Positions 36,401 to 51,400 of a DNA stretch of 64,000 bases are shown here, piece by piece; the stretch's first letter is position 1, and each line of letters opens with the position of its first letter. The translations under genes and the position numbers were made by a program. Source of the DNA: Acanthornis magna (taxonomy: Eukaryota > Chordata > Aves > Passeriformes > Acanthizidae). The notes beneath the pieces are model-generated. The model saw only the letters and a list, made by a program, of their open reading frames with translations. It was not told where the DNA came from and did no database searches. Location of the stretch: positions 682,001-746,000 of the forward strand of contig JAWUZG010000071.1 in the NCBI GenBank assembly GCA_036785705.1. The letters are read 5' to 3'.

Positions 36401-39400
36401 ATTAAAGAAGCACTCCCCTCCATCACATCAAATGTTATTATTTGGGACATATTGATTACCTCACAATAACGCATTAATGCATGGGGTTTACCACACCAAA
36501 TAAACACTTGTAAGGTATCATTTGAAAAAAACCCAAACCTTAAGGCTAATTTAATTTGATTAATTTTTAATGCATGCAGCTGCAAAGCTATCCATTTTCT
36601 GGTCTGTGTGGTTTTCAGTCAATTTAGCTCCCTGTCTCTCTACTGGTGACAAGAAAGAGAAAGGATGACAGCTGGCCATTTTAAGCAGAGGACCAGAGAA
36701 TGACAGCAGTCCCCTGGTTTGGCTGGCAGCACAGTTCTTTCAGTATTTTTACAGCTGTTCCTCTCCAAACCGTTCTGCACACCAGGGTGTTTTCCAGTAC
36801 AGGGACAGAAATGCTGAGTAGGTCACATGACAGCAGCATTCTCCCTGTGTGCAGTATTGTCCCCACAGCTTTGCAGGATGAGCTGTTAAGTATCTGCCTC
36901 ACAGTGCTCTAAGCCCATAGCAACTGTACCAAGCTGTAATTAACATATACTGAAGATAAATTGAAGTATCTGCAATAACCAGAATAAATGAACTTGAAAA
37001 GAATGCAATCAAAGCCTGAAGCATACAAAGTGTTACATCAAGTCTGCAGACCTCAATAACAAGCTATTTTTTTCAAGATATGAGAAAACACTCATTTGAG
37101 AGATATGATAATGCCAGCAAGATAACTAAATTTAACATGCAAAACATTAAACGGTTTAGGATGTTTGTGCAAAGAACTAAGAACTAGATTTAAGAAAATT
37201 ACTTTCTTAAAGAGGCAGGCCAGGCAACTTTACTCATTTTGTACAAACAAGATCTGTATCAACACGACCAATAAAACCCAGCTCCCTTGCAACTATTTAA
37301 GGAAGTTTCAGCACTAGCAAGCAGTGAAACCAGAGGTTCAGCTGCTGAAACCATAGCATCTGGTGCTTGACCTCAAGCTGCCATTCCAGGAGAAGGCAGA
37401 CTGAGCTAGGTTACATCTCAGTTCTGACACTGCCCTGCAAGGACCCTCTCAGGTATGACAAGAAAGCATTACACAGGCTTGGAAGTAACTGAATCACAGC
37501 CAGGCATGAAAACATTTGTCTCTTATTTTAAGCAGAAAAAAGGCCAGTCAAGGATCGGCAAGATTCCACGGATCATTAAAAACACAGAGGAAAAATGTAA
37601 GCCTTTACTACTAATTTGCTTTCTTTCAACTTGTAATCAACTTTTTTGAAAATGCCTCTGCAACTCTACTTTGACTGCATTTGCCAAAGTACACTAATAC
37701 TTCACAATTATTAAAAATGTAAACAACGTAACACCCGATAAGTCAATGGAAGAACTATAATCATAGAATAGTTTGGGTTGCAATGGACCTTACAGATCAT
37801 CTAGATCCAACCCCTGTCGTGGGCAGGGAACATTCCACTACACCAGGTTACTCAGAGCCCCATCCATCCCTTCCTGGGATGGCAACTCCACAAATTCTCT
37901 GGGCAATCCATTCCAGTGCCTCACCACCCTTCACAGTGAAGAAATTCTTCAGAGCAGCTAATCTAGACCTTTCCTCCTTCAGGTTAAGGCCATTCTCCCG
38001 TGTCCTATCACAACATGCCCTTGTGAAAAGTCCCCCTCCAGCTCTCTTACAAGAGAGCCCCTGAAAGCTCTGGAAGGCACCTTAATAAGGTCTCCCCAGA
38101 GTGTTCTCTCCTTCAGACTGAACAGTCCCAACTCTCTCAGCCTGTCTGCATAGGAGAGGTGTCCAGCTGATACCAAAACACAGCCCTCAGATCAACTTAG
38201 TGGCCCTCCTCTGGACTTGTTCCAAGAAGCCCACATCCAGTCATGGCATGATGCATGAAGTCCCAAATTACCTAGGACAACAGGTGTGGCAAATATCTGT
38301 CATCAAGAAAGGGTTTTAGGCTTAGTGATCTGTATAAGAAAGTACTGGATTTCACTCTGCTGTTTTATTACTAAAAATATCTCATACTATTAGTTCACTC
38401 TATTACTAGAAAAACTTAATATGGAAAGCTGATTTTAAAAATATTTCAGTAGTATTTCTGAACTGAGGCAACCTTGCATTTCTGACATCCACACAGAAGT
38501 ACTAAATGCTCATCTTTCACATGTAAGCCCACATTATTATATCTCCATAATAGCCAAAGAAATGCAGGCATTAGCTTACCAAATAAAGTTATTGATTAAC
38601 TAAAAATGTCAGAAGTTGTGCAAGTCTCAAATAACTCAAGCTATTAAAACCAATATTTTAATTCCCTTTGCACATTAATAACTTAAGAATATAAAAGCCA
38701 AAGATCAGTTTTCATTGGTTTTGTCCCCTTTGGCTGTGCTTCCTATCCAAGCTGTGCAAAGCACAGACAAGCATTCCCAAAGAAGGCAATCCACCTTTTG
38801 TTCTCTTGCATTGTCTGATGTCTTTTGTCTGAAATGCTTTGATAGGAAGAATCATTGCCTGCATTTCTGACATTCTAGAAACTTACTGGCATCTCTTGTA
38901 TTGCTGTAAAATAAAAGATACACAGTAAATACCAAACATTTACTAAAAAGTGGGTGGCTGTCATTACTGACTTTTTAAAGGGGGAGCATAATGCACCAGT
39001 TAGTCACCAAAATTTTGATTTCTTACCCTGGGAAAGTACCAAGCCCCTTTAATGGCCAGGCCAAATGAACTCTATCATAAGGAAAGTAACAAAGGCCTTT
39101 CATGTAAATGATCTAGGGCAACTTAGTTGCTTCAAACTAGCATTTTTGTTTTATTGTATTACTTCATTTAGTCCAGCAACTGGTTACTTTATGTCACATA
39201 AGTTTTCATCCAAATTCAGAACAACCACTAAAAAAGGATTTAGTCAGAAACCTGTACACTTTATATGCTGCTAGTCTCCTTAATATTCTTTCCACTGTCT
39301 TGTGTAACAGAAATAATTATACCAATATTCCTTCCTTCCTGTAAAAAGGCTACACTTGCACATTAAGTTTATGAACATTCATTGAAGAAAAAACCCAATT

Positions 39401-42400
39401 TCAAGAATAGAGGTTATGGACATAGCAACACTTTAAAAATATCCCCATCTGTAGATACTTTTGTACCCTCTTTTTCCAATTTGACTTTTTACATGTTAAA
39501 ATAACCTGTTCTCTACCTCTCTCACAGATCTCACAGATCCTTATTCTCACAGAGCCTTCTTAAGCTCAAACTGCCCTTCAAAGCTGTTAAGTATTGTTTT
39601 TATAGCATAGTTGGATGTTATCAAAGTTCAGTATTAGTCCTAAGAGAAATAATTATAGCAAGGGACACTACAACTTTTTAAAATACCTGTGCAAGTTATA
39701 TCTATTTATCTATGTATATATCTATATGTTAAAAAACACAATCTTGGTAAACTTAACTTCAGATACTTTTTACACTACTACAGGGTATGCTAAAATAACA
39801 TTTCAACTCATTTAAGTATTGTATCTCCATTCTACTCCACTACCACAGAGGAAAGTTAAGAGCCTGCTACTTCAAAAATGTGTTGTTAGTTAGGAATATA
39901 CATTTACAGAACCATTTGTTGAAAAAAGTCAATTTCATATTTTGCAAGTATCCTCAAGAAAAACAACACATAGAAAAGAAAGAATAAAAAACTATTAACA
40001 AAAAAAAAAAAAAAACCCAAACTCAACAGCACCTTGAAAGAAGTATGCTTCAAAACCCAGTGATAACAATTCTTAAGAAGACAGTAAAAAGCCTGTCAAA
40101 AGGAGAGTCTAAATGAAAACTATCTTCCTGATTTACCAGTGGCTAAAAGCACAAACAAGTATATTGTCAAGATCATTTCCTCCCAATTCCCAAGATATCA
40201 CTGTTTTGCAAGTCTCACTGAAAACATTTTCCTTTAGATACTACTACACATTAAATAGTATTACAAAAAGGCTGTTAGGGGAAAACAACACTGAAAAAAA
40301 CAGTGACTTTCATAAATCCAACAAACTGCAAAACCAGTGGTATTCGTACCTCCCCTTCATTACAAATGTGAAAATGGACTAGAGCAGACTCATGTCCATG
40401 AATTTAGAAGTATTATGAGACCTTCATACGGTTGACTGACTTCTGAGAATGTAATAGTAACTCAGGAAATGTACACTTCTCTAATTATATGCCTATGCAA
40501 ACTCCTGTTCTTGGTATTTAGCTATAAAGCACATTTTTTGGTGAAAAAAAAATGCATTACTTCAAGAGAGAGGAAAGGAAAAAAAACCCACCTTAAAACT
40601 GCTGAACCCCTCAATGCTCAAAGTACTTTCTCTTATCTAATGCCAGTGGAATACCAGTAATTAGGTTATGTTCCAAAGATAATGAAAATTTGTGAGTTAG
40701 CATCCTGTTTACACATTCAAAATTTAAACTTCCAGAAACTGTCTCTGCACCACAACATTTAAAGACTGCAATAATAGACATCAATATACTACACTGAAAA
40801 TTACCAGAGTGCATTTATGATTAACTGGCTCGTGCTTTCTTCCTTTCTTCCCATACCAGAGACGAGACATTTCCCCTCTAAAAATAAAATGCGACTAAAA
40901 AAAGAAATGAAACAAAAAACATGATTCAAGGCTGTTTGGAAGCATTCTCTGTACCTGCTGTCAGTTCCAGGCACAGGCAGAGCCCCACAACGCCGTGAGA
41001 GGATAGTTTGCTGGACGCTCACATTTGACTGACAAGGCAGGGAGCAAATGAGCGAGGGTTCAGCAGGGGGATGTATCGCAAATGATGACGATACACAAGG
41101 AGGAAGGTTTCCTGTGCTCAAGTGTGGTTGCAGAGCACTAGCTTGTGAAACAGGAGGAAATATTTAAAGATACAGAACTTAACTGTTCTCATACAATACT
41201 GAAGGACACAAAAATAATCCCCAAGAACTGCTTGCAATATTCTGTTACAACATAATTGTTCATGAATGATTTCTAATGGTAAAATTTTGCATTCAATATT
41301 AAAATAATAGTTTGTCTTTCTTATGCTGACAACCGTATGTAAACCCTGTTAGTCATTTCTTGGAGTCCAGAACCAGTAAGATTTAAAATCTTATTTTTAA
41401 AAAAATGCTTTCAAACATTTAACTCAGCCTTGCAGCCTTTCCAATTTGTAAGCTGTAAGAAGAAAACTAATCCTTTTGTCTATAAGCTAAATTTGCTGTA
41501 TGGGTTAAATGCTATAAAGTATAAAACTAAAAGGCAATAAAGTATTTTTAGAATCATGATTTTTTTTTCCTTTAAGGAAGGATGTTTACTTAAACAGGCA
41601 TGTGCAATAGTAAAATGCATGACAATCCTTTAAGAATTTCCTCGTAGTAGCACTTAGAATCTTTCTACCCCACACCCAAAACTAGACACCCCCTCCCCCC
41701 CAACAACCCCCAAAACAAACAACAAAACCCAAAAACATCTCTACATCACCCATGCTCCAAGTTCTGTGTAAAAGTATTAAACGGGCTAGGGCAGCAACAG
41801 AACATTAAAATCATTGCTCACTCAGGCTGTTGCGCTGTGATCTAAAAGCCAAGATGACCAAGCAGAGAAAACCAGGAGCAAAACTTGTATTTTACTGCAA
41901 ATTTTGTAATGGAACCTCATCTTGCACTAGTGTCTAATATTCTGATGGATAAAATGTTTTCTTTTCAATAAAACCTTTTTGGGAGCTGGCACCTCTAAAA
42001 GTAAATTTGTTCTAACTTATCAGAACTACTAAGGTGGCAAGTAAAAACATTTTTATCACTGGGACATTGAAGCTGGAATTTAGGAAATTCAAATATGTAA
42101 TAATATAGTGGATATATAGTCAAATGGTATATGATTCCAACAATAAGCCATATGTCCATTTATGTGCTTGGGTTTTTTTGTTGGGTTTTATTTTCAAATA
42201 ATAAGTGAACTAACATGGGGGTGTAAAGCAAGAACAAAAACCAAACAGCCTTAAAACTGTTTCAAATGAGAATTACCATCAATATAAAAATATAATACAA
42301 CATACAGACATCACCCCCACAGCTGCCAAGTCTGGGAAATCTAAAAGGAATGGAGAGTATGCAGCAAAAGTATTTCAAACTTGCTCTGGAAACAAAACCT

Positions 42401-45400
42401 TTAAGGCAGAAAGCAAAAGCTAGCCATACAGCTAACTCGTTCATAGCCTATTTTATCAGTCATCTCTTCCCCGCCCTTCAGAAAAAAAAAAATCCTTCCT
42501 AATGCAAGCCAACATGTTGTTTCTCCAAAGCTGGGGAAGGAAGAAAATCTGACAAACTTAATCATTTTTTGTCCTGCAACATTAAATCTTATATAATTCT
42601 AACAATTTGCTTAGAAGTCTCAAACTTCTCTCTAAATAAAAATGGCTTTTCCCAGAGCTTCCCAAAAGTATTTTGAAAACTTGCTCAAAAGAAAAAAGTT
42701 AGCAATAAAATTCTTTGTTTGATCTGACAACTCACTTTTTCTCTTAATTACAGCTGCAAAGTTTACTGGGAATGAATGCACAAGTAACTTTCTGAGCCCT
42801 CCTGACAGTCTGTTTCGCGGCTCAGTCCTGCAGCAGCGGCAGCCACCCCAAGAGCTGGCAGCTGCCCTCGGCTGGGAGCGTCTGCCACCGGGGGAGGGTC
42901 GGAGCCCTGAGCAACACCAAGAAACAACACACTCAAAAAAGTGGCAAAACTTGTCACTTGTGACAGATCTTCACCCCAGCCAGAGGGAAAAACCCACAAG
43001 AGAAATTTGACTGCAAGAGCACCCCTTGGTTAAAGATTAATAAACTGCCCTTTTATTTTGTCATGCATTTGAGGATTACAGTACTGATCTGTTAATTTGA
43101 ATCAGAATCTCATACCTTGTTGCAATTAATGTAGGCCTTGCCATCAGTGTTCTTAATTAAAAGATTCTAGGGAGGAATACGGAGTACCAGCTGAAACCTG
43201 ACATCTGTGCACAGCAACAGCAAACATTTAAGAGTATCTACCTACTTCTTACATAGACAGAGGAACAGAAAACGTATCTAATTACACTGAATGATAATCT
43301 TGTTATTGTCATTGTTAATTTGTAACCAAGATAAAGATCTCTACACAATCAATGTGCATAGTCCTTTCAGTAATTGTACCTCACAATGTTGTTTCTTCTA
43401 ATAAACTAACCTGTCTCAAAGAAATACTAAAGCAGCAGCAGAGATAAAGGAGAGTGACAACAAAGGTACAACTTCAAAGATGTCTTATTTCCATTCCAAA
43501 CCAATTACCTGGTTTACAACTTTGGCCATATCAGATTTCAAGTTTTCAGCTGACAAGATTTTATAACACTGCAACAGGGCAGTAAGTACAGTAACCCTTG
43601 ACTTCAGTAGGAAGACTGGACAGTGGGTGTGGAAGAAGGTTTTTGCAGCTGGATAGGATGGAACTATTTTGTTTCACATAATCACCAACAATGTCCTGAT
43701 ACCACAGCAACAAAAAAGTCATGACACTGAATTCTACAATCCCTACATTTAATATTCACGCTTTTTGAGTGATGTTACATTAGTAAAAAATATATTTCCT
43801 GTTCTCCATCCCTCTTAAAACACAGAGGTTAGCCCAGAAGGATACCACGACAAGCTGGTATGGGGGGACATAATTACTCAGTTTATTTATAACTTGCTGT
43901 TGATTCCACATGAAGCAGCCCTGCAGATGACCAAGTTTTGTGACAAAAAGTCACAAATCTGGTACACTGAAAATAAACATCCTCAAGCGTCTCCTGAGAG
44001 GATTATATATGAGGTGTATATATATAAAATAAGAGTATTCTCAGAATTTAGTATCCCAATTTCAGAAACAGCCTTGCAAATTGAGAAAAACAAATCACAG
44101 AAACCAGACTGTATAACCCTAGCGCCTCAGTGCAATAAGTCATTTGCATTTCTGACTAACAAAAACAAAGCTTGTTCTTATAGTCTTGTATTGGTTTTTC
44201 TTGGAACAAACACACCAATAAGCAATGACAGCTTCACTTTCAGTAGGCTACTTGTTAAAATGTATTTTAAAAAAGATGAGATTACTATTTAATTACATCA
44301 AACAGGACTTTTACAGATTATAATAAAAGTTCCAATCACCAAAGAGGCCAAAAGAAAAAACTGAAAGCTGCCTCCAGCAGTGTTCAAAATAGCATAGTTT
44401 TAATACACATTAGTATAATATGACAGAAAACAACTGTGGAGTTATAAACTTTATTATATTTTTTTTTTAAATGTAGAATAGCATTTTACAGGTCTGATAA
44501 GAAACATACATGCCATATGCTCACTCTTTGTATTTTTGCATGTAAGTTGCCAAGAACTTAAAAATTAGGAAGACACTTAACTTAGATGCTCAGACCACAT
44601 AAATCACCACTTTTGGAAAGAGTCCCAATACTGGAAAGAAAAGCAGTTATATATTTTTATGCAAGGGCATACAAGAGTCACCTGAATTTTACTGAAGATG
44701 AACAAGGAAAGTTCTCTTTGGTACAAAAAGCCTTTCAGAGGACTAAGAAATGCGTGTCAAGTTCAGGAGTAATGAAGTTAGAATGCAGTTGAAATTAAAA
44801 AATTAAAGATCAGGTACTCGGCTTTTATAAAAAATTACTACTCTGTCTTCTAGAACAACTGGGTCTTCGTAAAAATTGTTACAGGTGAAGCTAACATGGG
44901 ATTACAGCTAAGTGAGGTCTGATCCCTTTTACAGGTACAAGAAATACTAAAACATTACAAAAAACTATCTCCTGTAGTATCAATACAACAGGGACTGGCA
45001 CAGCTTCTTGGTTGGCTGAGAAAGTTTCCGTAAGAAAGGAAGTCTAATTTGAGAAGTCATCCTTTGTTTCCTGTCAACAGCTTAGGGAAGGGGGGGGGGG
45101 CAAAAAAGAAGCATTTTTCCATCACAAAACTTTCCTGAGGATTTTCAGAGGTATGCTGAAAGCCATTAAGAATCTCAAAAGCACAAGCTTCTTAATTGAA
45201 TGACTCTGCTTTAACTCTTAGAATACAGACTGTCACTGATCGCTCTGTTAGACACATAAAATAACCAGCAATTACAATTGCGCATTCATGATTCCAACTA
45301 CAGGACAGCTCCAAGGCATCAAAACCTCTGAATTTTCACTTACAAGTCATAAATAGATTCCAAACAGATTAAGTAGTGACAATAAATAGAGACAAACAAG

Positions 45401-48400
45401 AAATACCTAACGCATGAAGTTGAGAGACAGTATAATATCACTCAAGTCAATTGCAAAAGCAAGAATGAAAACTATCAATCTCTGCAAAGAGCACTGGATT
45501 ACGTAAATGGACACCAGAGTCCCTCTCTCCAGCCACAACAAATTAACAAACATTTCTACTATAGCACATAACTGCTGGAATTGAAGAGGCTCATCCTCCA
45601 GTACAAGAGCAAAGCCTATTAAACATTCTGTGGTAATGCAGAGTAACACATGCATAGTGACACATCCAATTTCTTAACTGACAATACACAATGCAAAACC
45701 CAAATAACCATCTAGCTTGTATATCCAATTCATTATCATAATGAGACAACCTTTCAAGAAACATATTGGAAAAATATTCTGAGGACTGTTAGCATGGTGC
45801 ATCTTTACACGTTCTGTGCACTGTTTCATTCAAGAAGCCCACAAGTTCCAGGCTTCTTCTTCTCTCTGCTGATCCAGTATTATCCAGCTTGTCATAAAGC
45901 ACTATGTTTACACCACATTTTAAAATGTAAGACACAACAAGCAGATGTTGCACCAGCATCCAAGCATTTTGAAATATACAGTAGGGAATGAAAGAAAATC
46001 TATAGAAAATATATGATTAAGGATACAAAAACTTAAGACAGAAGTGCATTCGAAAACTGCAATATCTATTTAAATATAGAAATGTAGGTTATAGTCAGAT
46101 CCAAGAAAGAACTTAGCACCTGAAAAAGGTTTCAAGATTGGGATATTTGACTTAGGTGCTTATCTAACCAGGAGACAATCACTGTTTGTGACCTTCATGT
46201 TTCTGCAACTACACAGAAATAGAAATCTGAGACATTCCAGAAGTTACAGCTTTGTTAATGTTCAAATGCTGTGTCCAAGTCAAATACCATTTCAAGATCA
46301 CAGAACTTCAATTGCAAGTAATGGTTTGATCTAGCAAGCATTTCCAAACCACATCTAAAGTTGTAACTGAAATTCAGTTGGACAAGTGAGTTATTACAGT
46401 GTACTGCTTTCCAAAGCATTGTATCTATGTTTTATACAAACATTCAATATGCAAAACCAAAGGTAATTACTATGAAATGCAGACCCAAAACATGACACAC
46501 CACGTCTAGGAAAAAATATTTGTATCTATCAACTCATGCTTCATTTTGGAAATTAACTTCTAGACAGCTTTCAATCAAACTAATTTTCTGTATTTCCTCC
46601 ACAATGAACGAGCTAATGAAAAGAATGGAACAGATTTTAAGACCAACTACTTTAAGACCAGTTTCCTTAGGACCAGGGTCCCAAGAGAAGAAATTTCCTG
46701 TTTTCAAATATCTTTTGTATGCATATTTAGATTTACATGGACCTGACATAAGACTCAATCTTGAATAACGGCAATGAGATTAAATGACAGGGGGAAGGGG
46801 AAAGGAAGAATCAATGCTTTAAACAAGAATTATTCTAATGCAAAACTATTCAAGTGTTTCCTTAACAGACTTCAGCTCTAAATAGGAACCTACTATATAT
46901 ACAACTTGAACTTAAAAAAGAAACAAGATGAGACCATAAAGTACCAATGGAAGTTGTTTCTGAGACACTGCACAACAGAAGGAGTCAGCTTGCTGTCAAG
47001 TCTTGCCATGTTTAGATGCAAGTACAGAATATGCTTTGGAGAAAGCATTTGTTTATGAACACATAACAGTATTCATCATTCGTGCTAACAGATATAGAAA
47101 GTCATTAGCACTTGAACTTAAGACACACCAAGCAAAAAAAGAATAACATGATAAATATACCTTTATATTCCTATAGCTCAGTACAGATTGTAAAAAGACC
47201 AGCACCAAAACAAGCCCAAAGCACAGCCAAACCAAATAAAAACAACAACCCCACACAACTCAAAACACCACCTTCCTTGGTGTAAGTCAATTCACTGAAG
47301 TACAAAATAAAAAGATATTTGAGAAAAATGGATGGGAATAACGCAACTGAGAAGTCAGTATCACAGTTTCATTTCTTAGATAGTATTATGAAATAAAGTT
47401 ATTGTCTATTCATTTCTAGTAGTTACCAGAGACAAGTCTTTAGCATGGACTGATCTTAAGTAAAAAAGTATCCTTTTCAGAAAGTTTTGCAAATGACACA
47501 GACAGGGGCCTCTCAGAAAGACCAATACTAAGCAACAACATCAGCAACAGCAGGTACAAGGTGCCTCAGAGAGACTGTTTCAAACTCTAAAAAACTACAA
47601 ATCAGTCATCTTTACTGATGGTACTGTTAGACAGGAGTAGATCCATAGTTATTTCTACTAAGTGAGCTATCAAGCTATCTATTTCATAATAGAAAAAGAG
47701 AAAGTTCAGGATTCGTTGAATGTTTTTTCTGACACTATGTAAAACGCTGTATTTGACCAAGGTAGAAGCAAGCATAAGCAGACAAAAACTGGAGTTCAGA
47801 GTAAGAGTTCAGTCCTATTCACTGATAATAAATCAACACCTAGTACTTCTTTTGTGTTACTGATCTTTGCTTATTACTTTTTCCCATAATTTCTTTTCCA
47901 CTAAACACATATAGGGCTTGTCAAAGTCTATTGATAAAAAGTTGCACCTGAATGTATTAACAGAACTAGCAAAGAAACAAAAGCTGCTTCAGAGCACCAC
48001 ACCTGGCTTACCCTTTAATCCTTTTCCTTGTTTTTCTAGTTTTAAGATACTGTACAACAACAGCGGGGAGAACACTTTTTGGAAAAGAAAGCTACTCCAC
48101 TACATTCATCCTTTGGTAGATCAACAGTACTTAGTGATGCAGTTCCAATTCCCTTCCACCCAGAGTTCTCCCATCCTTGTGATCTGAAAAAGGCAGCTTG
48201 TTTTTCAGCCAAATGCTGACAAAAAGGCTTCAATTATGCTGTTCACCTGCTATTTTAAATTGCACCTGGAGCAAAAACTGACAGAGGAAAAGCCTGTTGT
48301 GTTGAAGGAAGGAAGCATACTGATTGAAAATAATGACTGAAATTCAGCAAAAATAATGAGTATGACAACAGCAGCTACAATTCCCTGTATTTACTCATCT

Positions 48401-51400
48401 TTTCTAGCATACATGTTAAAAGCCACTAAATGGAATTTTATGTAATGACAAGTCAAACCATCCGGTACTGTCAAACATTTCTGATTTAAAAGTTAGTTTT
48501 TAACAGCTTTCAGATTTGTGCTAAAAGTCAGTCATAGGAAGTCACATTACTCAAACTAAAATGGACAAAAGACCACATCAGCATACTTGTACTTGCATAA
48601 CATATTTTTTTATAAAGTTATCCATCTCACTAATCACACTAACTTCTAAATCCAGAAAATTATTATTCGACAATATGAAGAGAACCAAGCTTGACAGTTT
48701 CACATAACAAATAGAAATGACAATATTTTTGAAATGTTTCCTACAACTGTTTCCAGAGAAGACCTAAACACAGGCTCGAGATGTGACCTCATTCCATGGT
48801 AAATAACTTTTAGATTTTAATACTTGCAAAAAATGTATTGCCTCAACTATCTTCAGAAATAGCTTCTAAAATTTAGAACAATTAATCATGAAGAAACAAT
48901 TTCACTATACTCTGTGGAAATTATTCTGTAATTATATTAAGGTTCTAAGTTACTGAAGAGCTCATTTAAAGAGAGATACTGTGCTTTAAACCTTAACAGA
49001 GATCACTTTCCACTGATCTCCACACTCCAAAAGGCCAAGTTTTAAAACACCAAATACTTATAAAGGCTTTGAGCAAGAGTCAACACGAAAATAACACTGC
49101 TGATAAAAACACTCAAGCAATACATATGCAGAAAATATGAAGGTTCAAAAGACATGTTTTTATGATACTAATTTCAATGTCTCAGAACAAAAAATTGCTT
49201 CATGCAAAATCACTGAGCTGCAGGGAGTGTTAACCACAGGCTAATACTTCCGCCAGCTAAGTCTGAATGCTGAATTCAGAGCTCTATGGTTATAAGTTTT
49301 GGAGCTAAGCAGAAAACTACTACCTGTCGGTAGTTGGGCTATTGCAGTCCTTTAAACTTTCTTTTACACTCTACATAAAACACAAATATAGACCTCCTTA
49401 ATTTCAACATGTTCCACTGCAGGGTGGGGGTGAGGGGAAGAAAAACAGAAGAAATCTTACAGAGATTGCAATTGCTGTCCCAAAACTCAGATTAAACAGC
49501 GCTGATGGGATACTTCTACAATATATATATATATGACAAGAATCATCAAACTTTTGACCAACACTTGAATGTACAAGACTAGAAGTGCTTTAACTGCATG
49601 TACACTACAAAACAAAACCACGTAGACATGTAAAGGTGTGTCCATAGAAACACAGTGGACACAGATTCGCATGAGAGAAATGTGCTTATTGTTAAAAAAA
49701 ATATGAAGAGATAGTTCCAGTTACAATGTCACTCAACAGCATTTTAATGCATCAAGAAGTTATAACTGACAAATTACTGTATTATTGAAAAGACATGTCA
49801 TTAATAGCTGTTCTTTCCTCTTTTGTTGTCCCATCCCTTTTTTTGAGTCTTACTAATAAATATTGAACATTCTAAATACAGAAATAATTAATATCAGAAA
49901 ACAGTCAGTTTACAAGACTGAAAATTAAGTCTGCTTCATCAAAATTCCAACTTCATTGCTGTGCTCACACTCCTTTACTTAGGAGTTTTAAGTCACAATT
50001 TGCTCCACACAAAAATGACTTGAAATTGTGAAATGTTGCCCTGACCTGATGTTAGAGCAAAGCAGTACGATGGCATAAATTGAACAGCCATGATCATGGT
50101 AATCAGACTAATAAAGTGCTTTGTTTTTCCTCTTGAAAAGTATTTTAACAGTATTTTAATATATTCTTATGAATGTATTAAAAAAAAAAAAAATCTTTGA
50201 CAGTGTTCTTCCTTACCTCCCATTCTTTAGCAGGATCTTCAGTACTAGATTCTTCACTAGTTTCAGGCTCTTCCTTCTTTTTTACCACTATAAATCCAGG
50301 TTCCCGAAGAGACTCCCCAGTATCTTCTGCATATATTTCTGGACTCCACTGGATAAAGAAGACATACAAGTGATCTGTCCTAGAGAAGTTAAGATATGAT
50401 ATAGAAGAGAAAGACAAGGTAAGTTTGTGATCTTTTAGGTCATGTCTAAAAATATTAAGTATTTAAGGTTAAAATAAAAATACTTACTATTTCATATTTT
50501 ACTAGATATTAGAGACACATTTGAAAAACAACTAGCTAGTTTTGGGTCTTTCAAAAAAAAAATTAAATATATGAACCTGACTCTGGAGGAAAAAAACAGG
50601 AAGCAAGCTGGCAATGAATTAGCTGTGATTTCATATACAAGTATGCTCTTTCAACTACTTCCACCCCACTGGACACCTCTGCTTAAAATTGAAATAACTC
50701 CCAAAATAAAACATTAAGACTTTTTTATTTTATTTAGAAAGTGCTACATAAAGCCAAACAAAATTGGTATTTAAAAGTGTCTGCATGTCTGTTTACCCCA
50801 CTCCTGAAGAGGAGCTGAACACTTCCTAGACATAATCAAAATTACTTGTAATCTGTGAGAAGTACTACAGATGTGAGGGAATATGGCTGAAAGCATGCAC
50901 ATAATAGATATAAATCATAAAATCAAACTACAGACTATGCTAACTTCAGTAAGTATCAAGATTCAAAGTTACCTCCTTTTAAGTTATGTGCCACAAATGG
51001 CATTGCTCTCCAGTTCACAGATGAAAGTTATTTGTAATCCTAACAGATGTCAGTCTATCCTGTATTTGCTGCAGGTGCACAGACACAGCATTCAGGAAAA
51101 AGACTTGCAATGCATCCACTTCATCATGGAAAAGAGACTCAGAGCTAAAGCTTTATGGCTCTGGTTACAAGAGTTTGAATATTCCCTATGTCTTTCTTCA
51201 GAGATATTTGCTAATACTATATTAGCATGAAGAATAGTATTTGAAACTTTCTTCCCCCTTCCTTAATAAATCCTTGAGAAACTGAACACTGGAAGAACAC
51301 CAAGAGACAGAGCTGCAAAGTCTCTCAAAATTGTATTTTTTATGTGCCTCTGCCTAAATGGATGCTGCACAGGTATGTAATTATAGTCTCTGAACAGGGT

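Larger units (their letters stand above)
31410..50216 (-). other. OXR1: Large OXR1 intron containing the short-isoform first exon
   Basis: 18.8 kb between the KEWE and VVSVAEYH exons. It holds the alternative first coding exon (40805-40870), a GC-rich patch at 42.78-42.96 kb, a Myb/SANT relic (32.2 kb), CR1 pieces (34.3-35.2 and 37.8-38.3 kb) and homopolymers. The stretches 32.5-34.3, 35.3-37.7, 38.3-40.8 and 43.0-50.2 kb show nothing I can name. Confidence 0.85.

Noticed and set aside
37270..37455. TATTTAAG box followed by a CAG|gtatga donor-like site, as if a + strand promoter and exon
   Set aside because: Single motifs of this kind arise often by chance. No CpG enrichment, coding frame or repeat identity supports it.
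40801..41121. 106-codon minus-strand frame overlapping the short-isoform exon
   Set aside because: It uses a different frame from the clearly recognised [10 protein letters not shown] peptide and has no family resemblance. At most it is 5'UTR sequence.
42763..42999. 78-codon minus-strand frame in the GC-rich patch
   Set aside because: The Ala-rich frame follows from GC content. It would run out before the ATG exon and has no known counterpart, so I treat the patch as possible promoter or 5'UTR, not coding.
43894..44292. 132-codon open frame in the large OXR1 intron
   Set aside because: AT-driven composition (Lys, Ile, Ser, Phe) with no motif; looks like a chance frame in intronic DNA.
49520..49534. 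Short (AT)n run
   Set aside because: Only a few units; ordinary low-complexity intron sequence.
50883..51230. 115-codon open frame in an OXR1 intron
   Set aside because: No domain or family resemblance and no gene-like context.
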